Assembly: GCF_040659735.1 (NCBI RefSeq)
Contig: NZ_JBFANZ010000001.1
Location: forward strand, 248,001 to 312,000
Source of the DNA: Micromonospora_I sp040659735
Lineage (GTDB): Bacteria; Actinomycetota; Actinomycetes; Mycobacteriales; Micromonosporaceae
Direction of reading: 5' to 3'
DNA length: 64,000 bases
The position numbers and the translations under genes were made by a program. Shown here piece by piece: positions 7,798 through 17,817 of this stretch. Numbering within the stretch: the first letter of the stretch is position 1; every line of letters starts with the position of its first letter. The notes under the pieces were generated by a model, which did not search any database, had not been told where the DNA came from, and saw only the letters and a list, made by a program, of their open reading frames with translations.

Positions 7798-9540
7798 TTA
7801 CTGCTTGACGTGCGCGTCGACGAACGACGGGTAGCCGAAGACGCTGGAGACGAAGACGCCGCCGGCCTTCGAGCCGTGGAGGAAGTAGGCCACGTCGACG
7901 TAGACGGGCACCACCGGCGCGAGCTCCTTCATGATCCGCTCGTCCAGCTTCGCCCACTCCGGCCCCTGCTGCGCAGGGTCCAGCGCGAGCACCCGGTCGA
8001 ACTCGGCGTTGATCGCGTCGTTGTTGATGAAGGAGGAGTTGTTGTTGCCCGCGGGCTTGATCGTGCGGCCGTCGTAGAGGACCGGCAGGATCGCCGCCCC
8101 GCTCGGCCAGTCAGCCGCCCACTCACCGAAGTAGAGGTCCCAGGGGTTGTTCTTCTTCTTGACCTCGTCGAGCCGCGCATCAGTCGGGATGTTCTTCACC
8201 GTGATCTTGAAGCCGGCCTTCTCCAGGTTGTTCTTGACCTGGGTGGCCTTCTCCTGGCCCTCGGTGTCGTCGGCTGTGCCGAGCACCAGCTCGGGGGTCT
8301 TGCCGGCGAGCAGCTCCCTGGCCTTCTCGATGTTGCCGTTCGGGCCACCCGGGTACGCGTCGTACTGCTTGAACCCGATGGTCGCCGGGGGCATCAGCGT
8401 GGTCAGCGGAACAGCCTTCGTCTCGCCGCCGACGGTCTTGATCAGGCCCTCACGGTCGATCGCGTAGTTCAGCGCCTGGCGGACCTTGAGGTCGGTGACC
8501 CGCTGGGTGTTGATGACAAGCGAGTTCGTGCTGGGGGTCGGCGAGAGCAGCGAGCGGCTCTTCAGCGACGCGTCACCGGTCACCCGGGCGACGAGTGAGG
8601 AGGGGACGCCGTTCCAGGCCAACGCGCTCTGGTCCGGGCCGTTGTCGGCGATCACGCGGTTGGCGCCAGCCGCCTGGTCGGGCCCGAAGCTCCAGACGAA
8701 CCTGTCCGGGTACTGGTGGCGCACCGGGTCGGTCTTCGGGTCCCAGTTGCTGTTTCGCTCCATGACCAGCTCGACGCCGGCCGCGTTCTTCGTGATCTTG
8801 TACGGGCCGGACGAGAACGGCTGGTTGTCGTAATTGACGCCGGTGTCCTTGGTCGGCGGCATCGGCGCGGTCGACGGGAGCGACGCCGCGAACGGCAGAT
8901 CGCAGCGGGCCTTCGCGAACTCGAACCGCAGGGTCTTCGCGTCCGGCGTGGTCAGCCCCGGCGGCAGCGAGCTCTTGTTGGCCTTGAAGTTCCACTTGGT
9001 GTCGTACTGCGCGGTGTCGGCGAGCCATTCCTGCAGGTAGGTCGGGCCGCCGGTCAGGTCCGGGTCGAAGGAGCGGGCGATGCCGTAGGCGATCTCCTTC
9101 GAGGTGATCGGCGTGCCGTCCTCGAACTTCACTCCGTCCTTGATCTTGAATTCCCAGACCTTGCAGTCCTTGTTCACGTTCGTGCCCGGCGTCTCGGCCA
9201 GGTCGCCGACGAGCGTCAGCTTGCCCTTGCCGTCGTCCTTCCACGTGGTCAGGAAACGGCTGTAGAGCGGGGCGTTCATCAGACCCACGAACGAGTAGAC
9301 GCGCTGCGGGTCCAGGTGCGAGATCTTCGTCTCGCGGATGATCGTGAACGTGCCACCCTTCGCGGCGCCCGGCACCTCCGGCGCCGGCCCGAGGGAGTCC
9401 TTCGGATCGGTCGCGATCACACCGGTCTGGGTCCGGTTGGTGTCCACCCCGGACCCCTCGCCGGTGTTCTTCGTGCACGCGCCCAATGCCACAAGCAGTG
9501 CGAGAGCGCCGCCCGTGGCGACAGCCACCCGTGGTCGCAT
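7798..9540 (-). CDS. Peptide ABC transporter substrate-binding lipoprotein, 580 aa
   Basis: A family 5 extracellular solute-binding protein (OppA/DppA type). It has a lipoprotein signal with lipobox LGAC at residues ~19-22. It also has the family signature around the ligand-cleft segment VRQALNYAIDREGL. It would capture peptides outside the membrane and hand them to the permeases. The ATG at 9540 has GGAGGAGG about 6 bases upstream. It is the last gene of the D-F-C-B-A cluster but is separated from the permease gene by 136 AT-rich bases, so it may also have its own promoter. Confidence 0.94.
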   Translation of the reverse strand: MRPRVAVATGGALALLVALGACTKNTGEGSGVDTNRTQTGVIATDPKDSLGPAPEVPGAAKGGTFTIIRETKISHLDPQRVYSFVGLMNAPLYSRFLTTWKDDGKGKLTLVGDLAETPGTNVNKDCKVWEFKIKDGVKFEDGTPITSKEIAYGIARSFDPDLTGGPTYLQEWLADTAQYDTKWNFKANKSSLPPGLTTPDAKTLRFEFAKARCDLPFAASLPSTAPMPPTKDTGVNYDNQPFSSGPYKITKNAAGVELVMERNSNWDPKTDPVRHQYPDRFVWSFGPDQAAGANRVIADNGPDQSALAWNGVPSSLVARVTGDASLKSRSLLSPTPSTNSLVINTQRVTDLKVRQALNYAIDREGLIKTVGGETKAVPLTTLMPPATIGFKQYDAYPGGPNGNIEKARELLAGKTPELVLGTADDTEGQEKATQVKNNLEKAGFKITVKNIPTDARLDEVKKKNNPWDLYFGEWAADWPSGAAILPVLYDGRTIKPAGNNNSSFINNDAINAEFDRVLALDPAQQGPEWAKLDERIMKELAPVVPVYVDVAYFLHGSKAGGVFVSSVFGYPSFVDAHVKQ

Positions 9541-9600
9541 GTCGTGCCTCCTCCACTGAAACCGAAGTGCCCTGCGGACCCGCCGTCGAAGACCGCCGAC

Positions 9601-9665
9601 GTCCCGGAGATCGTATTGAAAGAAACTTACAAATGGTGTAACGATTTACGTAGAGTTTTGCCACA
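9601..9665 (-). promoter_or_regulatory. AT-rich upstream region of the substrate-binding protein gene
   Basis: This stretch is far more AT-rich than its surroundings. It contains GTAACGATTTAC (GTAA/TTAC half-sites) and, at 9618-9632, a 15-base segment matching 11 of 15 with one at 14003-14017 upstream of the ATPase gene. It may be an extra promoter or operator; exact -10/-35 boxes are not clear. Confidence 0.35.
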
Positions 9666-9676
9666 CGGACGAGCTG

Positions 9677-10663
9677 TCACCGCAACCGGATCCGGGGGTC
9701 GATCGCGGCGTACAGCAGGTCGACGACCACGTTCGCCGCGACCACGAAGACCGCCGCGATGAGCACGGTCGCCATGATGGTGGGGAGATCGCCGCCCCGT
9801 ACCGCCTCCACCGCGGTCCGCCCCAGGCCCTGGATCCCGAAGGTCGTCTCGGTGATCACCGTGCCACCGAGCGCCCCGCCCACGTCGAGCCCGGCGATCG
9901 TCACCAACGGCGTGATCGCCGCGCGCAGCGCATGCCGGCCGTACACCTTCGACTTGGGCAGGCCCTTCGCCCGCGCGGTCCGGACGAAGTCCTCGGAGAG
10001 CGTCTCCAGCATCTGCGCCCGGGAAAGCCGGGCGTAGATCGCGGAAAAGAGGAACGCCAGGGCGATCCATGCCAGGACCAGGCCGCTCGCCCACTCCAGC
10101 GGATTATCGAAGATCGACGTGTAGTGCGGCACCGGGACGATGCCCAGGTTGTACGTGAAGACCAGCAGCAGCACGGCGCCGACGAAGTACAGCTGCAACG
10201 AGGCGCCGGTGAGGGAGAAGCCGATCGCGAGCCGATCGAGGAGCGTGCCCCGGCGCAGCGCGGAGACCATGCCGAGCCCGATCCCGAGCGCGAGCCAGAG
10301 GACCGCGGCCGGAAGGACGATGCTCAGCGTCACCGGCAGCACCCGCGTGAGGGTGTCGGTGACCGGCTCGTTGTTGACGTACGAGTAGCCGAGGCAGGGC
10401 GCGTCGCACCGTCCGCCCTGCGCGCTACCCAGGTCGCGACCGACGAAGATCCCCTTCATGTAGCCCGCGTACTGGTCAATCAGCGGATCGCGCAGCCCCA
10501 ACTCGACCCGCACCCGTTCCAGCCGCTCGGGGTTGCAGTTCTTCGGACACATGCCGGTGACCGGATCCCTCGGCAGGGCGAAGAACATCAGGAAGCTCAA
10601 CACGCTCACCGCGAAGAGGGTCAGCGCCGCCGAGAGCAGTCGCTTGATCAGAAACCGCGTCAT
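9677..10663 (-). CDS. Peptide ABC transporter permease (OppB/DppB type), 328 aa
   Basis: An inner-membrane permease starting RFLIKRLLSAALTLFAVS, the usual DppB N-terminus. It has six predicted helices. The EAA loop, which contacts the ATPases, is visible around DFVRTARAKGL. There is a Cys-containing external loop (MCPKNCNPE and RCDAPCLGY) that is longer than in classical DppB and resembles actinobacterial homologues. The ATG at 10663 overlaps the stop of a 19-codon mini-ORF (TGATG) formed by the dispersed repeat upstream, and GGGAAGG in the repeat's end acts as its Shine-Dalgarno. Confidence 0.93.
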   Translation of the reverse strand: MTRFLIKRLLSAALTLFAVSVLSFLMFFALPRDPVTGMCPKNCNPERLERVRVELGLRDPLIDQYAGYMKGIFVGRDLGSAQGGRCDAPCLGYSYVNNEPVTDTLTRVLPVTLSIVLPAAVLWLALGIGLGMVSALRRGTLLDRLAIGFSLTGASLQLYFVGAVLLLVFTYNLGIVPVPHYTSIFDNPLEWASGLVLAWIALAFLFSAIYARLSRAQMLETLSEDFVRTARAKGLPKSKVYGRHALRAAITPLVTIAGLDVGGALGGTVITETTFGIQGLGRTAVEAVRGGDLPTIMATVLIAAVFVVAANVVVDLLYAAIDPRIRLR

Positions 10664-10722
10664 CAGAGCCTTCCCTCGTTCGCGACCGCGGGGCTCCGCT
10701 CCGCTGCACTCCGCGCGCTCAT
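10663..10722 (-). repeat. Dispersed mini-ORF repeat, copy A (diverged), between oppC- and oppB-like genes
   Basis: From ATG at 10722 a 19-codon frame MSARSAAERSPAVANEGRL ends with a TGA whose last base is the A of the oppB-like ATG. It matches copies B and C near 16.2 kb except for a few substitutions. The preceding permease stop is 9 bases upstream. Confidence 0.8.
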
Positions 10723-10731
10723 CCCGACCCC

Positions 10732-11735
10732 CTACCGCGACGACTTCGGGTCGAGCGCGTCGCGCAACGCGTCGCCGAAGAGGTTGAAGGCGAGCACGAG
10801 CGCGAAGATCGTGATGCCGGGGAAGAAGACGTACGCGGGGTCGGTCTGCAGGTAGTCGAGGCTGCGGAAGATCATCCGGCCGAAATCGGGGGTGGCATCG
10901 GTGATCCCGACGCCGAGGAACGACAACGCCGCCTCACCGGTGATGTATGCCGGCACCGCCAGCGAGAAGGAGACCAGGATCGGCGCCCAGATGTTCGGCA
11001 GAAGCTGGCGGAACAACATGTGTCCCAGGCCGGCGCCGCTGGCGCGGGCCGCCTCGACGAACTCCCGCTCGCGCAGCGCGATCACCTGCCCCCGTACGAG
11101 TCGCGCCGTGCTGGTCCAGCCGAAAACCGCGAAGATCGTGATGAGAACCGCCACCTGAAAGGTCACCGACGCCTCTTCGCGTTGGCCGTAGAAGCGCAGC
11201 GCCACGGTCGGCATCACGGCCAGAGCGATGATGAGGAACGGCATCGCGAGCGCCAGGTCGGTAACCCAGTTGATCGCTGCGTCCACCCAGCCACCGAGAT
11301 AGCCGGCGAGGGTCCCAGCGGCGATCCCGATCGCGGCAGTGATGATGGCGGCGGCGAACGCGATGAAGAGCGACGTCCGCATCCCGTAGATCATCCGGAT
11401 GAAGATGTCCCGCCCGAGCCCTGGTTCCAGGCCGAACCAGTGGTCCCCGGAGATCCCGCCGACATACCCCAGCGGCATGCCGTTGCGGTCCAGCAACTGC
11501 TGGAACTGCTCGTTCGGTCCGGCCCCGTAGAGCAGTTCGATGAGCGGCGCGGCGAGCGCGAGGACGAGGAACGCGACCAACATCCCACCGCTGATCATCG
11601 CCGTCCGGTCCCGCCGCAGGCGGACCCAGGCGAGCTGCCCCGGCGACCGGCCGACGAACTCCTTCCGCCCGGGCACGGACTCGTCGCCCGCCGGCCCCGG
11701 CTCGCCCAGCGCCACGCCCTCGATCGGCGACAGGC

Positions 11736-11739
<4 letters not shown>
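10732..11739 (-). CDS. Peptide ABC transporter permease (OppC/DppC type), 335 aa
   Basis: Second membrane subunit of the importer. It has the OppC-type N-terminal segment (SPGQLAWVRLRRDRTAMIS before helix 1), about six helices, the EAA loop EFVEAARASGAG, and the C-terminal LAFNLFGDALRDALDP typical of the family. ATG at 11739 overlaps the upstream ATPase stop as ATGA and has GGAGG 7 bases upstream. It is followed by the dispersed mini-ORF repeat and then the other permease. Confidence 0.93.
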
Positions 11740-12784
<1,045 letters not shown>

Positions 12785-12788
<4 letters not shown>

Positions 12789-13903
12789 TGGGCCACCCCC
12801 ACCCGGGCGATCTCGTCGGCATAGATTCGCTGCCGTTCCGCCTCCGGAAGGTGGCAGGCGACCAGATGCCCCGGCTCGCGCACCTGCCGCAACTCCGGCA
12901 CCTCCGTGCGCGAGCGGTCGCCGTTGCGGTCCGCGTAGCGGCAGCGGGGGTGGAACGCGCAGCCAGACGGCAGGTTGATCAGGCTGGGTGGATTACCCTT
13001 GATCGGAACGAGGTCCGCGTCGGCGGCGCCGTGCAACGACGGCACGCTGGAGAGCAACCCCCAGGTGTACGGGTGCTGCGGCCGGCGCAGCACCTGCTCC
13101 ACGCTGCCGTGCTCGACGGCCCGACCGCCGTACATCACCAGCACGTCGTCGGCGACCTGGCTGACCACGCCCAGATCATGGGTGATCAGGATGATCGCGG
13201 AGTTGAACTCGGACTGCAGATCCGCGAGCAGGTCGAGGATCTGCGCCTGCACCGTCACGTCGAGCGCGGTGGTCGGCTCGTCGGCGATCAGCAGATCGGG
13301 GTCGTTGACCAGGGACATCGCGATCATCGCCCGCTGGCGCATGCCGCCGGAGAACTCGTGCGGGTACTGGTCGACGCGGGTGGCGGGCTGCGGGATGCCG
13401 ACCCGGCCGAGCATGTCGACGGCCCGCTGGCGCGCCTCGCGCCGGCTCGCCTTCGGATGGTGGATCCGGTAGGCCTCGGCGATCTGCCGCCCGACGGAGT
13501 AGTAGGGGTGCAGCGCGGAGAGCGGATCCTGGAAGATCATCGCCATGTCCCGGCCGCGCAGCTTGCGGATCTCCTCGTCCGGAAGCCCGACGAGGTTCTC
13601 CCCGCCGACCAGGATCTCGCCGCTGATGGTCGTCCGGGTCGCGTTGTGCAGGCCGAGGATCGCCAGGCTGGTGACGCTCTTGCCGGAGCCCGACTCGCCG
13701 ACGATGCCCAGCGTCCGTCCCCGCTCGACCGCGAAGGAGACCCCGTCGACCGCACGGACCACGCCGTCCTCGGTGTCGAAGCGCACCCGCAGATCCCGGA
13801 CCTGCAGGTACGGCCCGGCGTCGGAGCGTCGCGGCGGCTCCGGGGCGGTCACCGCCCCGTGCGCGGCGCACTCGTCGGATGGCGCGGATCCCGGCACAGC
13901 CAC
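12785..13903 (-). CDS. Peptide ABC transporter ATP-binding protein (OppD/DppD type), 372 aa
   Basis: First gene of the importer cluster. It has Walker A GESGSGKSV, signature FSGGMRQRAM, Walker B LLIADEPTTALD, and the C-terminal Cys-rich SGCAFHPRCRYADRNG segment. I chose the GTG at 13903 because GGGGAGGG stands 5 bases upstream; an in-frame GTG at 13954 would add 17 residues without homology. The order D-F-C-B-A is the reverse of the usual A-B-C-D-F. Confidence 0.92.
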
Positions 13904-14191
13904 GACCGCCCTCCCCTCTGTCGTCCGCCGCGACGCGTTCCGTGACGCTTCCACGTCGGCACCGCTCGTCGTGAAGTAAAGCTACGGCGGTTCGTAGAGG
14001 CTGAAAATAAGCTACAAGTCCGGGCGCGGCCAGCGGAGCGCACGTAACGACTCGGCATCGGGTACGCGCCCAGCTCATCAGCGGTGCAAAGCGATAGACC
14101 AGTGACTATAGCCTTCGCCGACCGCCGTCGATGTCGCCGCTCGCACGATGGGTATGGGAAAGTGGCCAGGAGGCGACTCCGGGAGGTGACC
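13904..14191. other. Divergent control region between the importer and Uma2 genes
   Basis: About 290 bases without a gene. The part at 13975-14020 is AT-rich and carries two direct copies of GTAGCTT (minus strand, near 13979 and 14009) with a TTGTAG element just before the distal one. This is the probable promoter and operator of the importer. A good Shine-Dalgarno for the Uma2 gene closes the right end. Confidence 0.45.
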
Positions 14192-14746
14192 ATGACCGCG
14201 GCAGTGTTCGGGCACGGCGGGCCGTGGACCGAGGAGGAGCACCTTGCCCTCGGTGAGACATTGAAACGGGTCGAACTCCTCGACGGGAGCCTGTTCGTGA
14301 CCACCGCCCCCACCCCGCGACACCGGCGCATTTCCCGACGGCTCGCCAACGCCCTCGAGCCGGGAGCGGAAGCCGCCGGGCTGCACGTGCACGAGGCGGT
14401 GAACGTGCGGCTGAAACCGGGCCGGATGCCCATCCCCGACGTGGTGATCACCGAAGACATCGACTTCGACGAACTCGTTGTCGACGCCGCCGCGGTCAGG
14501 CTGGTCTGCGAGATCATCTCCCCCAGTAACGCCGCGGCCGACCGGGTGCTGAAGATGCACCACTACGCGGAAGCCGGCATCGGCTGGTATCTCCTGGTCG
14601 AGCAGGAGACCGGCGCTCTGCACCTGCATCGCCTCGACGGCCGGCACTACGTCGAGCACTCGGTGACGAAGCCCGGCGACCTCCTGCGACTCACCGAGCC
14701 GGTCGTCGCGGAGATCTCTCCGGAAGCACTGCTCCCGCACCGCTGA
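14192..14746 (+). CDS. Uma2 family (DUF820) endonuclease-like protein, 184 aa
   Basis: The protein follows the Uma2/DUF820 pattern of a restriction-endonuclease-like fold. ELLDGSLFV comes near residues 29-37, then PDVVI with the catalytic-type Asp, VCEIISPSN (Glu), and KMHHYAEAGIGWYLLVE (Lys region). Uma2 proteins are frequent in Streptomyces, Micromonospora and cyanobacteria; their role is not established. ATG at 14192 has GGGAGGTGA at a good distance. It stands alone upstream of tldD, which has its own leaderless promoter. Confidence 0.88.
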   Translation: MTAAVFGHGGPWTEEEHLALGETLKRVELLDGSLFVTTAPTPRHRRISRRLANALEPGAEAAGLHVHEAVNVRLKPGRMPIPDVVITEDIDFDELVVDAAAVRLVCEIISPSNAAADRVLKMHHYAEAGIGWYLLVEQETGALHLHRLDGRHYVEHSVTKPGDLLRLTEPVVAEISPEALLPHR

Positions 14747-14761
14747 CCGACGACCCTCGCA

Positions 14762-14767
14762 TAGGGT
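14762..14767 (+). promoter_or_regulatory. -10 box of a leaderless promoter for tldD
   Basis: TAGGGT ends 6 bases before the tldD ATG at 14774, the same sequence and spacing as at the SIMPL gene. No Shine-Dalgarno is present. Confidence 0.5.
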
Positions 14768-14773
14768 CGGTCC

Positions 14774-16210
14774 ATGAGCCACTTCGACGCGGCAACCGCC
14801 GCGGTGCAGGCGGCGCTCGACGCGGGCGCCCGCTACGCCGACGCACGCGTCATGCACCGCCGTTACGAGTCGATGTCCGCCCGCAACGGCGATATCGAGG
14901 AGCTGTCGCAGAACGAGGACGCCGGGATCGGCGTACGCGCGCTCGTCGGTTCGAGCTGGGGCTTCTACGCCGTACCCGATCTCTCCGACGGCGCCGCCCG
15001 CGCGGCCGGCGGCCGCGCCGCGGAGATCGCGGCCGCGAGCGCACGGGTCGCCGGGCCGGGCGTCGACCTGGTGCCGGCCGAGGCCGTCACGGCCAGCTGG
15101 GCCAGTCCGTGCGAGTCCGATCCGCTGTCGGTCGCGCTCTCCGACAAGGGCGACATGCTGGCGCACGCGACCAAGACGATGCGCGAGCACGGCAGCGATG
15201 TGGCCGAGGGGCTCTACCAGATCTGGGACACCAGCAAGTGGTTCGTCTCCAGCGAGGGACACCGCATCGACCAGCACATCCGCGAGTGCGGCGCGGGGAT
15301 CTCCGCCACGGTCATCGGTGACGGCGAGACGCAGCGCCGCTCCTACCCCAGCTACCGCGGCCAGTACGGGACGCGCGGCTGGGAGCTGGTCGCCGGGCTC
15401 GATCTGGAGGCGCACGCCGGCCGCATCGCCGAGGAGGCGCGGGAACTGCTCGCCGCGCCGCTCTGCCCGGCCGGCGAGACCACGCTCATCCTCGGCGGCG
15501 AGCAGCTCGCCCTGCAGATCCACGAGTCGGTGGGGCACGCGATCGAGCTGGACCGGATCCTCGGCTGGGAGGCGGCCTTCGCCGGCACCTCCTGGCTCGA
15601 CCTCAACCAGCTCGGTACGCTCCACTATGGATCCGAGCTGATGAACATCACCATCGACCCGACGATCCCCGGCGCGCTCGGCAGTTTCGGCTTCGACGAC
15701 GAGGGCACGCCCGCGACGAAGCGTGACGCGGTGCGCGGGGGACGGTGGGTGGGCGTGCTCGCCGGGCGGGACTCGGCAGCCGTCGCGGGGCTGGACTACG
15801 GCGGCAGCGTCCGGGCCGACGGGTGGGGACGGCTGCCGATGGTACGGATGACCAACGTCGGCCTGGAACCCGGACCGCACACGCTCGACGAGATCATCGC
15901 GGCGACGGACGACGGCGTCCTGATGGACATCAACCGCTCCTGGTCCATCGACGACCGGCGGCTCAACTTCCAGTTCGGCTGCGAGATCGGCTGGGAGATC
16001 AAAAACGGCCGGCGGGGGCGGATGCTGCGCAACCCCACCTACACCGGCATCGGCCCCGTCTTCTGGCGCTCCATGGACATGCTCTCGTCGGAGACGGTCG
16101 CGTGGGGGACGCCCAACTGCGGCAAGGGACAGCCCGGCCAGGTGGGCCACACCGGTCACCCGGCGGCGCCGGCGAGGTTCACGAACGTCCGGGTGGGAGT
16201 GCGGGCGTGA
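14774..16210 (+). CDS. tldD: TldD-type metalloprotease, 478 aa
   Basis: TldD is the catalytic partner of the TldD/TldE protease, a heterodimer that degrades unfolded or modified peptides and matures some ribosomal peptides. The zinc motif HEXXXH is seen as HESVGHAIELD, His250-His255. The C-terminal domain has the family sequence MLRNPTYTGIGPVFWRSMDML. Length is normal. Translation starts at 14774 behind a leaderless promoter. The stop is the TGA inside GTGA at the start of a tandem repeat that leads directly into tldE. Confidence 0.95.
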   Translation: MSHFDAATAAVQAALDAGARYADARVMHRRYESMSARNGDIEELSQNEDAGIGVRALVGSSWGFYAVPDLSDGAARAAGGRAAEIAAASARVAGPGVDLVPAEAVTASWASPCESDPLSVALSDKGDMLAHATKTMREHGSDVAEGLYQIWDTSKWFVSSEGHRIDQHIRECGAGISATVIGDGETQRRSYPSYRGQYGTRGWELVAGLDLEAHAGRIAEEARELLAAPLCPAGETTLILGGEQLALQIHESVGHAIELDRILGWEAAFAGTSWLDLNQLGTLHYGSELMNITIDPTIPGALGSFGFDDEGTPATKRDAVRGGRWVGVLAGRDSAAVAGLDYGGSVRADGWGRLPMVRMTNVGLEPGPHTLDEIIAATDDGVLMDINRSWSIDDRRLNFQFGCEIGWEIKNGRRGRMLRNPTYTGIGPVFWRSMDMLSSETVAWGTPNCGKGQPGQVGHTGHPAAPARFTNVRVGVRA

Positions 16211-16269
16211 GCGCGAGGAGTGCAGCGCAGCGGAGCCCCGCAGTCGCGAACGAAAGGTCGGCACCGTGA
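16207..16269 (+). repeat. Dispersed mini-ORF repeat, copy B (between tldD and tldE)
   Basis: The GTG at 16207 overlaps the tldD stop (GTGA). It opens a 20-codon frame, VSARSAAQRSPAVANERSAP, closed by a TGA that overlaps the GTG of copy C. The first 55 bases (16207-16261) are identical to copy C. Confidence 0.85.
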
Positions 16270-16328
16270 GCGCGAGGAGTGCAGCGCAGCGGAGCCCCGC
16301 AGTCGCGAACGAAAGGTCGGTCAGGTGA
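16266..16328 (+). repeat. Dispersed mini-ORF repeat, copy C (between tldD and tldE)
   Basis: Second tandem unit. GTG at 16266 opens VSARSAAQRSPAVANERSVR, whose TGA overlaps the tldE GTG at 16325 by four bases. The period is 59 bases, i.e. 20 codons minus the one-base frame step of a GTGA junction. The AAAGG near its end is the best Shine-Dalgarno for tldE. Confidence 0.85.
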
Positions 16329-17716
16329 CTTCTGAGCTGCAACTCGCCGGCAGGGTCGTGGAGCTCGCCCGGCAGCTTGCCGGGGCGGGGGCCGAGGCGG
16401 ACGTGTTCGCCGAGCACAACGCCCTGGCGCTGACCCGCTTCGCCAACTCGTTCATCCACCAGAACGTCGCCGAGGCGACCACGACCGTACGACTTCGGCT
16501 GCACGTGGACGGCCGCACCGCGACCGGTTCGACCACGATCGTCACCGACGAAGGGCTGCGCGGTCTGGTCGAGCGAACCCTGTCGGCGGCCCGTCTCTGC
16601 CCGCCGGACCCCGCCTGGCCGGGCCTGGCCCCACCGGCGCCGGTCACCGGCACGGGCAACTGGGATGAGGCGACCGCCCAGGCGAGCCCGGACGAACGGG
16701 CGGCGCGGGTACGGGCCTTCGTCGACGCGGCCGGTGGCCTGGAGGCGGCCGGCTACTGCCGTACGTTGCACACGGCCGGTGGCTTCGCCAACACTGCGGG
16801 ACAGTCGGCCAGCGGCCGCACCGCGGAGGCGGCGATGGACGGCATCGCCCGCGCGGGCGGGCTGGACGGCACGGCCCGGTTGGCCACCGGTCGTCTCGCC
16901 GATCTCGACGGGGCGGTCCTCGGGGCCCGCGCCGCGACGAAGGCCCGGGCCGGGGCCGCTCCCGTCGAGCTGCCACCCGGCCGCTACGAGGTGGTGCTGG
17001 AGCCGACGGCCGTGGCGGACATGCTCCAGAACTTCGCGATGTTCGGGTTCAACGGCAAGGCGTACAACGAGCGGCGCTCGTTCGCCGAGCCGGGCGCGCA
17101 GCAGTTCGATCCCGCCATCACGCTGGTCGACGACCCGCTCGGCGCCACCGACCTGGGGTTGCCCTTCGACGCGGAGGGGACGCCGAAGCGTCGGGTGGCG
17201 CTGGTCGAGGGCGGCGTGACCGCCGCGGTGGCGCACGACCGGCGGACCGCGGCCGAGGCGGGCACGGAGTCGACCGGGCACGCGGTGCCGGGCGGCACGT
17301 CAGGGGGTGGGACTCCGCTCAACCTGCGGTTGGCGCCGAGCGGCCCACCGTCGGGGTCGCCGCCGGCCGAGGTCCCCGGTCCACCGGTCGACGCCGAGAC
17401 GGCCGCGCTGATCGCGGACGTCGAGCGCGGGTTGCTGGTCACCGATCTCTGGTACACCCGGGTGCTGGATCCGAAGAGTCTCGTGATCACGGGTCTGACC
17501 CGCAACGGCGTGTGGCTCGTCGAAGGTGGCGAGATCACGTCGGCGGTGCAGAACCTCCGCTTCACCCAGTCGTACCCGCAGGCGCTCGCCCCCGGCGCGG
17601 TCCTCGGCGTCGGCCGGCACGCGACCACGCTGCCGGACAGCTGGGGCAGCGCCTGGTGGACGGCGCCCGCGCTCCGCCTCGCCGGATGGAACTTCACCGG
17701 CGGCGCGTCGGGCTGA
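16325..17716 (+). CDS. tldE: TldE/PmbA-type subunit, 463 aa
   Basis: Non-catalytic partner of TldD. It shares the TldD fold but has no HEXXXH. Family marks are the FANSFIHQN segment near residues 39-47, LEPTAVADMLQNFAMFGFNGKA, and C-terminal LWYTRVLDPKSLVITGLTRNGVW. Residues ~322-357 form a Gly/Pro/Ser-rich stretch (GGTSGGGTP...PGPPVDAE) that looks like a lineage-specific linker. The GTG at 16325 is preceded by AAAGG in the repeat and overlaps the repeat mini-ORF stop, so its translation may depend on the relay. Confidence 0.93.
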   Translation: MTSELQLAGRVVELARQLAGAGAEADVFAEHNALALTRFANSFIHQNVAEATTTVRLRLHVDGRTATGSTTIVTDEGLRGLVERTLSAARLCPPDPAWPGLAPPAPVTGTGNWDEATAQASPDERAARVRAFVDAAGGLEAAGYCRTLHTAGGFANTAGQSASGRTAEAAMDGIARAGGLDGTARLATGRLADLDGAVLGARAATKARAGAAPVELPPGRYEVVLEPTAVADMLQNFAMFGFNGKAYNERRSFAEPGAQQFDPAITLVDDPLGATDLGLPFDAEGTPKRRVALVEGGVTAAVAHDRRTAAEAGTESTGHAVPGGTSGGGTPLNLRLAPSGPPSGSPPAEVPGPPVDAETAALIADVERGLLVTDLWYTRVLDPKSLVITGLTRNGVWLVEGGEITSAVQNLRFTQSYPQALAPGAVLGVGRHATTLPDSWGSAWWTAPALRLAGWNFTGGASG

Positions 17717-17817
17717 CCGGCGGGCCCGACACTCCGCGGGTCGGCGTGATCTCGGCGGCACGAAACGCGGACGCGCGCAACATGCCGGCGCGGCCGGACG
17801 GTGCTTGACTGTCGGGC

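Noticed and set aside
14078..17281. Minus-strand open frame of more than 1000 codons opposite tldD/tldE
   Set aside because: It is the reverse-strand shadow of two well-supported genes with family motifs; its residues are Arg/Gly/Pro-rich and match no family.
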